In this document: piece by piece, positions 33,368 through 41,369 of the stretch
How positions within the stretch are numbered: the stretch's first letter is position 1
How the letters are laid out: each line of letters begins with the position of its first letter
Source: Pseudanabaena sp. Salubria-1
GTDB lineage: Bacteria > Cyanobacteriota > Cyanobacteriia > Pseudanabaenales > Pseudanabaenaceae
NCBI GenBank assembly: GCA_023336205.1
Contig: JALQCR010000054.1
Span: forward strand, 1-42,553
Direction of reading: 5' to 3'
Length of the DNA stretch: 42,553 nt
Translations under genes and position numbers: made by a program
The notes under the pieces: model-generated
The model's database searches: none
The model's input: the letters and a program-made list of their open reading frames with translations, nothing else
Told to the model about the DNA's origin: nothing

Positions 33368-34150
33368 TTGCTCACCAGTACAAAAAATCCATTAGTTAAG
33401 CAACTTAGATCACTTGGTGAGAGTGCTAAAGATCGAAAAGAACAAGGGCTGTTTTTAGTAGAAGGAACTCATGCTCTGATAGAAGCGATCGCCACAGCTT
33501 ATCCACTCTCAATCGTCTGTTGTACCGAAAAATGGATCGCGGTGAATCCTGATTTGTATGAGCAGATTGAGTTGATTGATGACATCGAAAGATTAGAAAT
33601 TGTCTCAGAAGAAGTGATTCAGGCGATCGCCACCACCAAAAATCCTGATGGGGTAATTGCAGCAGCGCGAATGCCATCCCGTGAGATTGCCAAGATCGAT
33701 TCACTGGGATTGGCGTTAGAAACAATACAAGATCCAGGTAATATCGGGGCGATTGTGAGATCGGCAGTAGCAGTTGGGATTGATGGCATGTTGGTGAGTA
33801 GCGATAGTGTCGATTTGACCAATCCCAAAATTATTCGGGCTACCGCAGGACAATGGTTTCGCTGTGCGATGCAAACATCCACAGATATCGCCGATGATAT
33901 TCGCAAATTGCAAGCACAGGGCGTAAAAGTAATCGCCACATTAGCCAATGCGCCCAAAACCTATTGGGAATATGACTTTACGCAACCGACTTTGATTTTG
34001 CTAGGTAATGAAGGCAATGGACTATCTCCAGAATTAATTGAACTTGCCGATGAAACTGTCTCAATTCCCCAGAGCGATCGCGTCGAGTCCTTAAATGTGG
34101 CTATTTGTGCCGCCTTGCTGCTTTATGAAGCAAAACGGCAGCGATCTTAG
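33368..34150 (+). CDS. SpoU/TrmH-family RNA 2'-O-methyltransferase
   Basis: 260 residues. The N-terminal substrate-binding domain contains NPLVKQLRSLGE and FLVEGTHAL. The C-terminal SPOUT knot contains QDPGNIGAIVRSA, LLGNEGNGLS and SIPQSDRVESLNVAICAALLLYE, the three TrmH motifs. It probably methylates a ribose in rRNA (RlmB-like) or tRNA. The start is TTG at 33368; the NPL...LRSL motif requires it to be near here. Confidence 0.9.
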   Translation: MLTSTKNPLVKQLRSLGESAKDRKEQGLFLVEGTHALIEAIATAYPLSIVCCTEKWIAVNPDLYEQIELIDDIERLEIVSEEVIQAIATTKNPDGVIAAARMPSREIAKIDSLGLALETIQDPGNIGAIVRSAVAVGIDGMLVSSDSVDLTNPKIIRATAGQWFRCAMQTSTDIADDIRKLQAQGVKVIATLANAPKTYWEYDFTQPTLILLGNEGNGLSPELIELADETVSIPQSDRVESLNVAICAALLLYEAKRQRS

Positions 34151-34294
34151 ATTCAATAAACCCATGACGAAATTACGTTTGGATCATAGTAACAAAATTG
34201 TTGTTAGGCAAACCAACACCCAAATTGCTGTAAAAAGCGCTGAAAACCCAAAAATCAGATTACACTTTCTTGAAGCAGCACATCAAAATTGCGT

Positions 34295-34939
34295 ATGAAT
34301 CTGAAAAAATCTAACCCACAAGAGTCCCCAATCCCTAATCGCTTAAATGTAGTTCCTTTCCAATCAAGTCTAGAAGATAGCTCATTATTAATATCATCTC
34401 AAGCTGCGATCAAGTTACAAACAAATTTACTAAAAAGCTCGATTGCTTACGCTCAGTCCATAAGTGGCAGCCTAATTCTCAAAACTACGCTCAAACATAC
34501 ATTGGAAATTCTCACCCAATATACTAGTGCAGGTGAAGGGAGTATTTTTTTGATTGATGAAGATGGGGAGATCGTGGAGAGTATCTTGGCTCGGAGTCCT
34601 GTAACAAGAGATCTCAAAGATTCTGTGATTTCCAAAGTTTTAGATGATGGTTTAGCAGGATGGACTTTACGCCATCGACAGATCGGCATTATCTATGATG
34701 CGGTTATCGACGATCGCTGGGTACAGTTGGCAGATCAACCATATGCCGCACGCTCAGCTTTGGCAATTCCTTTAATCTACGGCATTGAGGTGCTCGGGAT
34801 TATTACGCTGACGCATCCTCAGCCAAACCATTTCAGCGAAGAGATCGCCATGATGATGCAATACAGCATGGAAATTATTACGGCAATAATAGTTAACGCT
34901 CAATTACATGCTAAGTATCGTCCTTTAGATTTAGTTTAG
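34295..34939 (+). CDS. GAF-domain protein
   Basis: 214 residues from the ATG at 34295 (a TTG at 34289 adds two). After a variable 60-residue N terminus, a single GAF domain (about 55-205) shows EGSIFLIDEDGEIVESIL, GLAGWTLRHRQ and SALAIPLIYGIEVLGIITL. No bilin-binding Cys is evident, so it is not a clear photoreceptor; ligand unknown. No output domain. Its 3' end overlaps the convergent membrane-protein gene by four bases. Confidence 0.85.
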   Translation: MNLKKSNPQESPIPNRLNVVPFQSSLEDSSLLISSQAAIKLQTNLLKSSIAYAQSISGSLILKTTLKHTLEILTQYTSAGEGSIFLIDEDGEIVESILARSPVTRDLKDSVISKVLDDGLAGWTLRHRQIGIIYDAVIDDRWVQLADQPYAARSALAIPLIYGIEVLGIITLTHPQPNHFSEEIAMMMQYSMEIITAIIVNAQLHAKYRPLDLV

Positions 34940-35481
34940 TGCGAAAGAGTTAGAGCCGTGTAAATTGTCCAGCCATCCATTAGTAGTAATAAAAGAGTAA
35001 ACATCAGCAAAATTAGATACATCCAAGGTTGAGCGAGAGGACGAATATCTCTTGTGTCAAGACCCGTATGTTCTTCAACATGTTTTACTAATCGCGCAAA
35101 GCCTACTACTCGCATTGGCAATAAATAAGCCTGCTCAGAGTCTTTACTGACAAAATAATAAACAAGTCCACCTTGCCCTGTAGTTCTTGGTTTGAGAGCC
35201 TTGATATTTTGCCAAGCAAGCGTCCAGCCCTTACGAAAAAAACTGGGGAACCAGCGCGGATAGACTAAGCTGATGCCTTGATTATCAAGAATTACGCGAT
35301 CGCTAAGAGCCCCATACAAAAATACAAAACCGATTGCTAAGCCAATACTTAACCAAGAGGCAGGAATAGCAGCATGGGTAAAGTTACTCAAAAAGGGTAA
35401 AGGAGCAGTGAGAGCAATATACAAAAGCAGTAATGTAACCCGAATCAGTGGTGAAACTTTAAAGACATCGATCATATTCAC
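34936..35481 (-). CDS. Predicted membrane protein, PH-like core
   Basis: 181 residues. Three hydrophobic helices: about 14-32, 40-60 and 150-173. Between the second and third lies a soluble part (VILDNQGISLVYPRW, WTLAWQNIKALKPR, YYFVSKDSEQAYLLP) whose strands resemble the bacterial PH-like (bPH) pattern. Function unknown. Convergent overlap of four bases with the GAF gene. Confidence 0.6.
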   Translation of the reverse strand: MNMIDVFKVSPLIRVTLLLLYIALTAPLPFLSNFTHAAIPASWLSIGLAIGFVFLYGALSDRVILDNQGISLVYPRWFPSFFRKGWTLAWQNIKALKPRTTGQGGLVYYFVSKDSEQAYLLPMRVVGFARLVKHVEEHTGLDTRDIRPLAQPWMYLILLMFTLLLLLMDGWTIYTALTLSH

Positions 35482-35603
35482 TAGGGATTTTATATTTTAG
35501 GCGATCGCAATTAACTTAACATTGTTTTTTAGGGGTAATCTGATAAATGATGGATATGATTAAACATCAAAAACACTTACATACAGTACGGATGGTGTAA
35601 AAC

Positions 35604-35984
35604 GTGGGTTGGCGTGTACGTGGCGTTCGTGGTGCAACAACAGTTGAGGCAAATACATACGAAGCCCTAGAGAGGGCTGTGCTAGAGCTTATGGAGGAGA
35701 TCGAGGCACAAAATGATATTGATCCGCGCGAAATTGTAAGTGCGACTTTTTCGGCAACAACAGATATTGATGTGGTATTTCCTGCCAAAATCGCCCGATC
35801 GCGATCGCAATGGGAAAATGTTCCGCTTTTAGATGTACAACAAATGTATGTTAAGGGCAGTTTAGAGCGTTGTATCAGGGTATTAATTCATGTGAATACA
35901 CCACTTGAGCAACATCAAATCAAGCATATTTACCTAAACGGAGCTAGAGATTTGCGTCCTGATCTCGTTTACGCTCAAATTTGA
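35604..35984 (+). CDS. aroH: Chorismate mutase, AroH type
   Basis: 126 residues. Converts chorismate to prephenate for Phe/Tyr synthesis. The monofunctional AroH trimeric fold shows WRVRGVRGATTVEANTYE, FSATTDIDVVFPAKIAR and VPLLDVQQMYVKGSLERCIRVLIHVNT. Active-site Arg7/Arg residues and Glu are in these blocks. The start is GTG at 35604, directly before the conserved core. A strong terminator follows. Confidence 0.95.
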   Translation: MGWRVRGVRGATTVEANTYEALERAVLELMEEIEAQNDIDPREIVSATFSATTDIDVVFPAKIARSRSQWENVPLLDVQQMYVKGSLERCIRVLIHVNTPLEQHQIKHIYLNGARDLRPDLVYAQI

Positions 35985-36023
35985 GAAAATAGAGGGAGTG
36001 CGAAGCACTCCCTCTATTTTCTC
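35983..36023 (+). terminator. aroH terminator
   Basis: Perfect 19-bp stem (35983-36001 with 36005-36023) with a GAA triloop in a GCGAAGC cap. It begins at the aroH stop codon. Confidence 0.85.
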
Positions 36024-36057
36024 GGTACAATCAGTTCAAACGTAAGATAATATCCCT

Positions 36058-38097
36058 ATGGTCACAAGAATTTTTCTGTGTAACGAGCAGACAGAGCCAG
36101 AGATTCGCGATTTTATTCGTGAAGCGATCGCCGATATCTCTGAGGGGGAGCAGTATATCGTTACGTGGAACTGCGGCAATATTCAAACTCTAAAAGTGGG
36201 CGATCGCGCTTATTTTAAGCGGATCGGTAGTGCCAATCAGGGTTATTTTGCGTCGGGGACAGTCGTTCCTGCCGATCGCGAATATCAGCTTAAACTGCGA
36301 TCGGCAAGGTATCGTGAGCTGAGCGAAGCCTATGACATTGACTCACAAGCCAATAACTTTCGGGTATGGGTGGCTTGGGATGCTTGTGTGACCTTTGATG
36401 AGCCACTGAGGACAGATTATTTGCGGCAGTTGCCCCATTTTCAGGGAATGCCTCTCGATCCGCAAACCGATGCAGGGGTATTTCGTGAAGAATATGTGCG
36501 GATGCTCGATCGCGAATGGGAGAAACAAACTCAAAAGGCCTTTCGGGCTGGCAAGGGGATTAGCTTAATCGATGTGTATTACCGCTGGGGCTTAGAAGAT
36601 ATTCAGCAAGGATTCCCACAAGATGCGTTGGAGTCCTTTCGGCAAGCACTTAAGCTCAATCCTAATTTCATCAAGGCATATTTGGGCTTAGGTGATGCTC
36701 ATGTAAGTTTACGCGAATATGCTAAAGCCGTAGGTGACTATGGCAAAGCAATATCCATGCGCCCCGACAAGGCGCGTTTAGCCTATTTTAAGCGTGGCGA
36801 AATTAATTTTTTGTTGGGGCAACTTCAGCAAGCGATGGCAGATTTTCAGGCCTCCATCGCTATCGATCCAAATTTTGCTGACGCTCATATGTCTCTCGGC
36901 AATACATACTTCAAGCTTAAGAGTTACGAACAGGCAATCGCTTGTTATAGCCGCACCATGGAGCTAAGCCCCAACCTCGATCTAGCTGCATTTCGGCGAG
37001 GGCGATCGCATTACATTCTCAAAGAATTTCCTGAAGCACTTCGTGACTTTAGTTATGCGATCGAGTTGCAGCCGAGTAATGTTGATGCCTATTACTATCG
37101 CGGCTTAACCTATTCTCAACCTGATATTGCTGATGAGACTCTTGCGGGAGATGATTTACGTAAGGCGATCGTCCTATATCAAACTCAGGGTAAACCTGAC
37201 AAGGCGAAAAAAGCTAAGGAATTTCTAGAAACCCTCGCGATTGATTCTCTTCCTAAAGCAAGACCAAGAAGTAGCTTTGCGATCGCAGCTTCTGCCACAG
37301 ACCCAGTCATAGATACTGCCACCGAAGTGATCGCTGTGGAAGTCCCGCTAGCTATGGCTACGAGGAATGATGATATTGATGATAGGGATGAGGAGTCTAG
37401 CAAGCTGATTATTGCGACAGAGCCAATTGCTAATGAGGTCGCCATCTCAAAAGCTGAAGAGGCAATATCGGACTTGACTGAAGCGATCGAAAAGATCATG
37501 GAAGTTGAGAAAATTGTCGAAAAAATTGTTGAAGTAGAAAAAATTGTTGAGGTTGAGAAGATTGTTGAAGTAGAAAGAATAGTCGAGGTTGAGAAATTTG
37601 TTGAAGTTGAGAAGGTTGTCGATCGCGTGGTCGAAAAGTTTGTTGATCGGGTAGTTGAGAGAGTCGTCGAAAAACCGATTCCGTTCTCTATTGAAGATCC
37701 GAGTACTGCGGAAAAACTGGCAATGATCTCAGTGATGGCACAATATATGCGTGATGGCTGGATGGTGCGATCGGTGGATAAATCTCAAGTTGGCTATGAT
37801 CTTGAATGTACTAAAGATAATGCTTGCGAAGCGGTAGTAATTAAAAGCTTCACTAGCGATCGCGAGTCCTTTGCAATTTCTGCGATCGAGATTGAGATTG
37901 CCCGTAGCAATAAGAATTTTGTACTGTGGGTAGTCAGCGGTGCTGCTGAGAATCCTGAATTACGCTGTCTACGAGGACGCGAGCTATTCGAGCAATTTGA
38001 TCTCGATCCTCTCGCCTTCGCTGCCAAAGTTCGGCAGTCAACCGTGCAATTAGAATTTGCACCAGTTTCTCTAGAAATGCCACAATTTGAGCAGTAA
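36058..38097 (+). CDS. PUA/EVE-like + TPR + VEK-repeat + DUF3883-like fusion protein
   Basis: 679 residues in four parts. Residues 1-160 contain YIVTWNCG, LKVGDRAYFKRIG and GYFASGTVV, a pattern like the PUA/EVE-type domains that precede some HNH and restriction nucleases. Residues ~172-365 are about five TPR repeats (DALESFRQALKLNPN, YFKRGEINFLLGQL and so on). Residues ~476-541 are tandem VEKIVE-type units, probably a long charged helix. Residues ~550-679 (GYDLECTK, EAVVIKSF, IEIEIARSNKNFVLWVVS) resemble DUF3883/Mrr-like PD-(D/E)XK domains, with VIK where an active enzyme would have (D/E)xK. Role unknown; the layout suggests a nucleic-acid-associated scaffold. Confidence 0.65.
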   Translation: MVTRIFLCNEQTEPEIRDFIREAIADISEGEQYIVTWNCGNIQTLKVGDRAYFKRIGSANQGYFASGTVVPADREYQLKLRSARYRELSEAYDIDSQANNFRVWVAWDACVTFDEPLRTDYLRQLPHFQGMPLDPQTDAGVFREEYVRMLDREWEKQTQKAFRAGKGISLIDVYYRWGLEDIQQGFPQDALESFRQALKLNPNFIKAYLGLGDAHVSLREYAKAVGDYGKAISMRPDKARLAYFKRGEINFLLGQLQQAMADFQASIAIDPNFADAHMSLGNTYFKLKSYEQAIACYSRTMELSPNLDLAAFRRGRSHYILKEFPEALRDFSYAIELQPSNVDAYYYRGLTYSQPDIADETLAGDDLRKAIVLYQTQGKPDKAKKAKEFLETLAIDSLPKARPRSSFAIAASATDPVIDTATEVIAVEVPLAMATRNDDIDDRDEESSKLIIATEPIANEVAISKAEEAISDLTEAIEKIMEVEKIVEKIVEVEKIVEVEKIVEVERIVEVEKFVEVEKVVDRVVEKFVDRVVERVVEKPIPFSIEDPSTAEKLAMISVMAQYMRDGWMVRSVDKSQVGYDLECTKDNACEAVVIKSFTSDRESFAISAIEIEIARSNKNFVLWVVSGAAENPELRCLRGRELFEQFDLDPLAFAAKVRQSTVQLEFAPVSLEMPQFEQ

Positions 38098-38166
38098 TTT
38101 TAGTGATTTCTATTTTCTATTAAGGTCTGGATTAATTACATCAGTTAGCGATATAAGAATGGGTTA

Positions 38167-38235
38167 ATGGCAACACAAGCGAAGTTATTTGGTTTAGACA
38201 ATTCAAATCGAGATTTCGCTCATGTAGGTAAATAG
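38167..38235 (+). pseudogene. Start of a HindVP-type restriction endonuclease gene, cut by an IS
   Basis: ATG at 38167 reads MATQAKLFGLDNSNRDF and then diverges to a stop at 38233. From memory, HindVP-family endonucleases begin with a similar FG-x-x-NSNRDF segment followed by WGKNQFN, which is missing here. The rest is replaced by IS1595-like sequence. No methyltransferase partner is in the window. Short match, so tentative. Confidence 0.4.
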
Positions 38236-38986
38236 GTGGAAGGAGGAAAAAGAAGACGACGCAGGAAGTCAAAATCAATCCAACGTAGATTGTAAGCCCA
38301 CTCGAACATGGCTACATACAGATACAAATACTTCTTGTGAATACCTCGAAAGGGACGCAGAAAATTGCGTAAACCAACCCAAATGCCCTCCATAGTATTG
38401 CAATGAACCTCACAAAAACCATCTTGATCTTCATCGCGGGCATACTCGCGCTGAGAGTGACAAACGGTTTGACGCTCACGACCAGAAGCAGGTATGCGAT
38501 TATAAGCATCGGATTCATCGGTATAGACTGTCGTGGTCGGTAAGGTCGTTACCTCTACCTGCGGTTGAATCGTGATTTGTTGAGTATTGTCACAGACCTT
38601 CATGCGGATCTGACCACTGTTGCGCCCAACAGTACCGACAATGGGTGGACGGTCATTTGCCATGGTTCCCTTGCCTTTGCGTTGATTCCCGCGTTGTCTT
38701 GGTGGGTCTGCTATTGGATCTTTTTTTTTGCTCCCTTTTCTCCTGCATTCTGAAACATCTCGTCCATCTCGGCTTCAGCATCGGGCAGATTACCATTAAT
38801 CAAATGGGCAAATCCTCGACGTTGGATGCGATGCCGCCAAGACAATAATGTCCCATAGTCGAGTCCTAGTTCCTCGGCTATGTGTTGGGTCGTTTGTCCT
38901 TGTAAGAATCCACGCAATATCAGCACGATCTGACCACAGGTGTAATGGCTTCCTGATAAGTCTGTTCCTGTAAAAATGTGAAACAC
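38220..38986 (-). pseudogene. IS1595-family (ISXO2-like) transposase, N terminus truncated by IS30
   Basis: Two overlapping frames. The first (38711-38986) has TGTDLSGSHYTCGQIVLI, an HTH-like TQHIAEELGLDYGTLLSWRHR and the first acid in EMDEMFQNAG. The second (to 38220) has DPPRQRGNQRKGKGT, DRPPIVGTVGR, VYTDESDAYNRI, HSQREYAR, HCNTMEGIWVGLRNFLR and YLYVAMFEWAYNLR, the ISXO2 DDE set. They join by a -1 shift at an A9 run (38719-38727). The N-terminal zinc-ribbon part is gone because the IS30 end begins at 38986. Confidence 0.8.
38719..38727 (-). promoter_or_regulatory. Probable -1 programmed frameshift site in the IS1595 transposase
   Basis: On the coding strand the zero frame reads GCA AAA AAA AAG, which contains the classic slippery heptamer A-AAA-AAG. 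A -1 shift enters exactly the frame that continues as DPIADPPRQRGNQRKGKGTM and the rest of the transposase. The zero frame ends three codons later at TAG. A plain A-run indel mutation is the alternative. Confidence 0.5.
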
Positions 38987-38992
38987 GCCAAT

Positions 38993-39976
38993 TCAAGGAT
39001 GAAATGCAACGGGTTCTGATGAAGCAAAGAATACTTCGTAAGGAGTACGATAGTCAAGTGATTTTCTGGGTCTGTGATTGATCAAATTCACTGCCTTCTG
39101 AAAGTCCTCTTCTTTCACGATTTTAAAGTTTGTACTTTTGGGATAGAACTCTCTAATTAATCCATTGGTGTGTTCATTCAATCCACGTTCCCATGAATGA
39201 TATGGATTCGCAAAGAAGGTCTCTAGTTTCAATCTTTCAGATAGCTTCTCATGCCCACAGAATTCTCTTCCATTATCAAAGGTCATTGTCTTTCGAGATG
39301 TTGATTCTATAGGCTCAAATAGATTGAATGTCACTCTGTTTATCTCATCCATCGTCTTGTTCTTAGCTAGTCCAGCAAGTAAATACTTCGATGCTTTATC
39401 AACATGCGTAACTACGATACCTGTGTGGTTGCACCCGATTACCGTATCACTTTCCCAATGTCCAATCTCTGTTTTTAAATCTGCAATCTTCGGTCGATTC
39501 TCTATCCCTACCCTATTGGGAATGCCACCTCGCTTCTGATGGCGACCTTTGCGCCTTCGTTGCTTTTGCTTCTGCCTCAGATATTGTTGATATATTCCCA
39601 TCTCTTGATGGTTTGCATAGATCATCAGATAAATCGTCTCATAGCTGATTTTACCTAGCCCCTCCCTTTCCATTCTCCCTGCTAGTTGCTCTGGGCTGTG
39701 GTGTTGCTCTAACCGTTGTTTGACTTCGGCGATCGTCTCAGCACTGATGCTCTGAAATCTTACCTTTGCTTGTTTCCGTCTTGCTTTCATCAGGGCAACC
39801 GCAGTATCTGGCAAATAGCCAATCTGTCGCTCGTCTGTATTGCGCGATAACTCTCTTGAAATCGTACTTTTGTTTCGCTTCAAGCGACGACCTATCTCTG
39901 ATACAGATAATTGCTCAATTACTCTTAGTTTATACAGTTCACTTCTTTCTGTGGTGGTAAGATGGACAAAGCTCAT
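38993..39976 (-). CDS. IS30-family transposase, copy 1
   Basis: 327 residues. N-terminal helix-turn-helix (LSVSEIGRRLKRNKSTISRELSRN) then the IS30 DDE core: GHWESDTVIG, MTFDNGREF and WERGLNEHTNGLIREFYPK. Ends in RPRKSLDYRTPYEVF, typical of the family. Its last codons lie in the left inverted repeat. Identical to copy 2. Confidence 0.94.
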   Translation of the reverse strand: MSFVHLTTTERSELYKLRVIEQLSVSEIGRRLKRNKSTISRELSRNTDERQIGYLPDTAVALMKARRKQAKVRFQSISAETIAEVKQRLEQHHSPEQLAGRMEREGLGKISYETIYLMIYANHQEMGIYQQYLRQKQKQRRRKGRHQKRGGIPNRVGIENRPKIADLKTEIGHWESDTVIGCNHTGIVVTHVDKASKYLLAGLAKNKTMDEINRVTFNLFEPIESTSRKTMTFDNGREFCGHEKLSERLKLETFFANPYHSWERGLNEHTNGLIREFYPKSTNFKIVKEEDFQKAVNLINHRPRKSLDYRTPYEVFFASSEPVAFHP

Positions 39977-39997
39977 GAGGGTATCCTAATCGCCAAT

Positions 39998-40981
39998 TCA
40001 AGGATGAAATGCAACGGGTTCTGATGAAGCAAAGAATACTTCGTAAGGAGTACGATAGTCAAGTGATTTTCTGGGTCTGTGATTGATCAAATTCACTGCC
40101 TTCTGAAAGTCCTCTTCTTTCACGATTTTAAAGTTTGTACTTTTGGGATAGAACTCTCTAATTAATCCATTGGTGTGTTCATTCAATCCACGTTCCCATG
40201 AATGATATGGATTCGCAAAGAAGGTCTCTAGTTTCAATCTTTCAGATAGCTTCTCATGCCCACAGAATTCTCTTCCATTATCAAAGGTCATTGTCTTTCG
40301 AGATGTTGATTCTATAGGCTCAAATAGATTGAATGTCACTCTGTTTATCTCATCCATCGTCTTGTTCTTAGCTAGTCCAGCAAGTAAATACTTCGATGCT
40401 TTATCAACATGCGTAACTACGATACCTGTGTGGTTGCACCCGATTACCGTATCACTTTCCCAATGTCCAATCTCTGTTTTTAAATCTGCAATCTTCGGTC
40501 GATTCTCTATCCCTACCCTATTGGGAATGCCACCTCGCTTCTGATGGCGACCTTTGCGCCTTCGTTGCTTTTGCTTCTGCCTCAGATATTGTTGATATAT
40601 TCCCATCTCTTGATGGTTTGCATAGATCATCAGATAAATCGTCTCATAGCTGATTTTACCTAGCCCCTCCCTTTCCATTCTCCCTGCTAGTTGCTCTGGG
40701 CTGTGGTGTTGCTCTAACCGTTGTTTGACTTCGGCGATCGTCTCAGCACTGATGCTCTGAAATCTTACCTTTGCTTGTTTCCGTCTTGCTTTCATCAGGG
40801 CAACCGCAGTATCTGGCAAATAGCCAATCTGTCGCTCGTCTGTATTGCGCGATAACTCTCTTGAAATCGTACTTTTGTTTCGCTTCAAGCGACGACCTAT
40901 CTCTGATACAGATAATTGCTCAATTACTCTTAGTTTATACAGTTCACTTCTTTCTGTGGTGGTAAGATGGACAAAGCTCAT
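39998..40981 (-). CDS. IS30-family transposase, copy 2
   Basis: Same 327-residue protein as copy 1, apparently without a single base change. This copy keeps the full right end, so it is the structurally complete element; copy 1 shares only the left end. The start lies 96 bases from the right inverted repeat. Confidence 0.94.
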   Translation of the reverse strand: MSFVHLTTTERSELYKLRVIEQLSVSEIGRRLKRNKSTISRELSRNTDERQIGYLPDTAVALMKARRKQAKVRFQSISAETIAEVKQRLEQHHSPEQLAGRMEREGLGKISYETIYLMIYANHQEMGIYQQYLRQKQKQRRRKGRHQKRGGIPNRVGIENRPKIADLKTEIGHWESDTVIGCNHTGIVVTHVDKASKYLLAGLAKNKTMDEINRVTFNLFEPIESTSRKTMTFDNGREFCGHEKLSERLKLETFFANPYHSWERGLNEHTNGLIREFYPKSTNFKIVKEEDFQKAVNLINHRPRKSLDYRTPYEVFFASSEPVAFHP

Positions 40982-41077
40982 GAGGGTATCCTAATTATTG
41001 TGATTAATATCAGAATATCCTTATGAGTCCCTTTACGCAAAGATCTCTAGGTGTTGCATTTCATCCTTGAATTGGCG

Positions 41078-41314
41078 AAGTTTGTCGTCAGCGATCATGG
41101 GATTGGTATTCCAAATGAAGATTTAGAAAATCTATTCAGTGCATTCCATAGGGGTAAAAATGTAGGGATACTTCCTGGTACAGGATTGGGGCTATCAATT
41201 GTTAAAAACTGTATTGATATTCACAATGGTTCAATATTCGTAGAGAGCCAGTTAGATATTGGCACTAAATTTACTGTGGTTTTACCAGTTTCTGAAGAAG
41301 TATTTTCAGTTTAA
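41078..41314 (+). pseudogene. Sensor histidine kinase, C-terminal HATPase fragment
   Basis: Only the distal part of a HATPase_c domain survives: VSDHGIGIPNEDLENLFSAFHRG, GTGLGLSIVKNCIDIHNG and GTKFTVVLPV. The frame runs back into the IS30 inverted repeat (to GTG 41051), which would add only LHFILELA, so the H-box and sensor parts are missing. It was probably the kinase partner of the response regulator 55 bases downstream. The missing 5' part is not elsewhere in the window. Confidence 0.88.
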
Positions 41315-41369
41315 TAATTTTTAATTTCATAATCAGTATAATGTTTCATAAAGATATCAGCCAGCCAGC

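Larger units (their letters stand above)
38986..41077. mobile_element. Tandem double IS30-family element
   Basis: Perfect 25-bp terminal inverted repeats at 38986-39010 and 41053-41077. Between them lie two direct copies of a 1005-bp unit (38986-39990 and 39991-40995) plus one right-hand tail (40996-41077). A single complete element would be 1087 bp. The internal junction lacks the right 82 bp and its inverted repeat. No target duplication is visible because the flanks are unrelated (IS1595 left, kinase fragment right). Confidence 0.88.

Noticed and set aside
34095..34298. Short frame between the SpoU and GAF genes
   Set aside because: Overlaps the SpoU C terminus out of frame and has no protein-like character.
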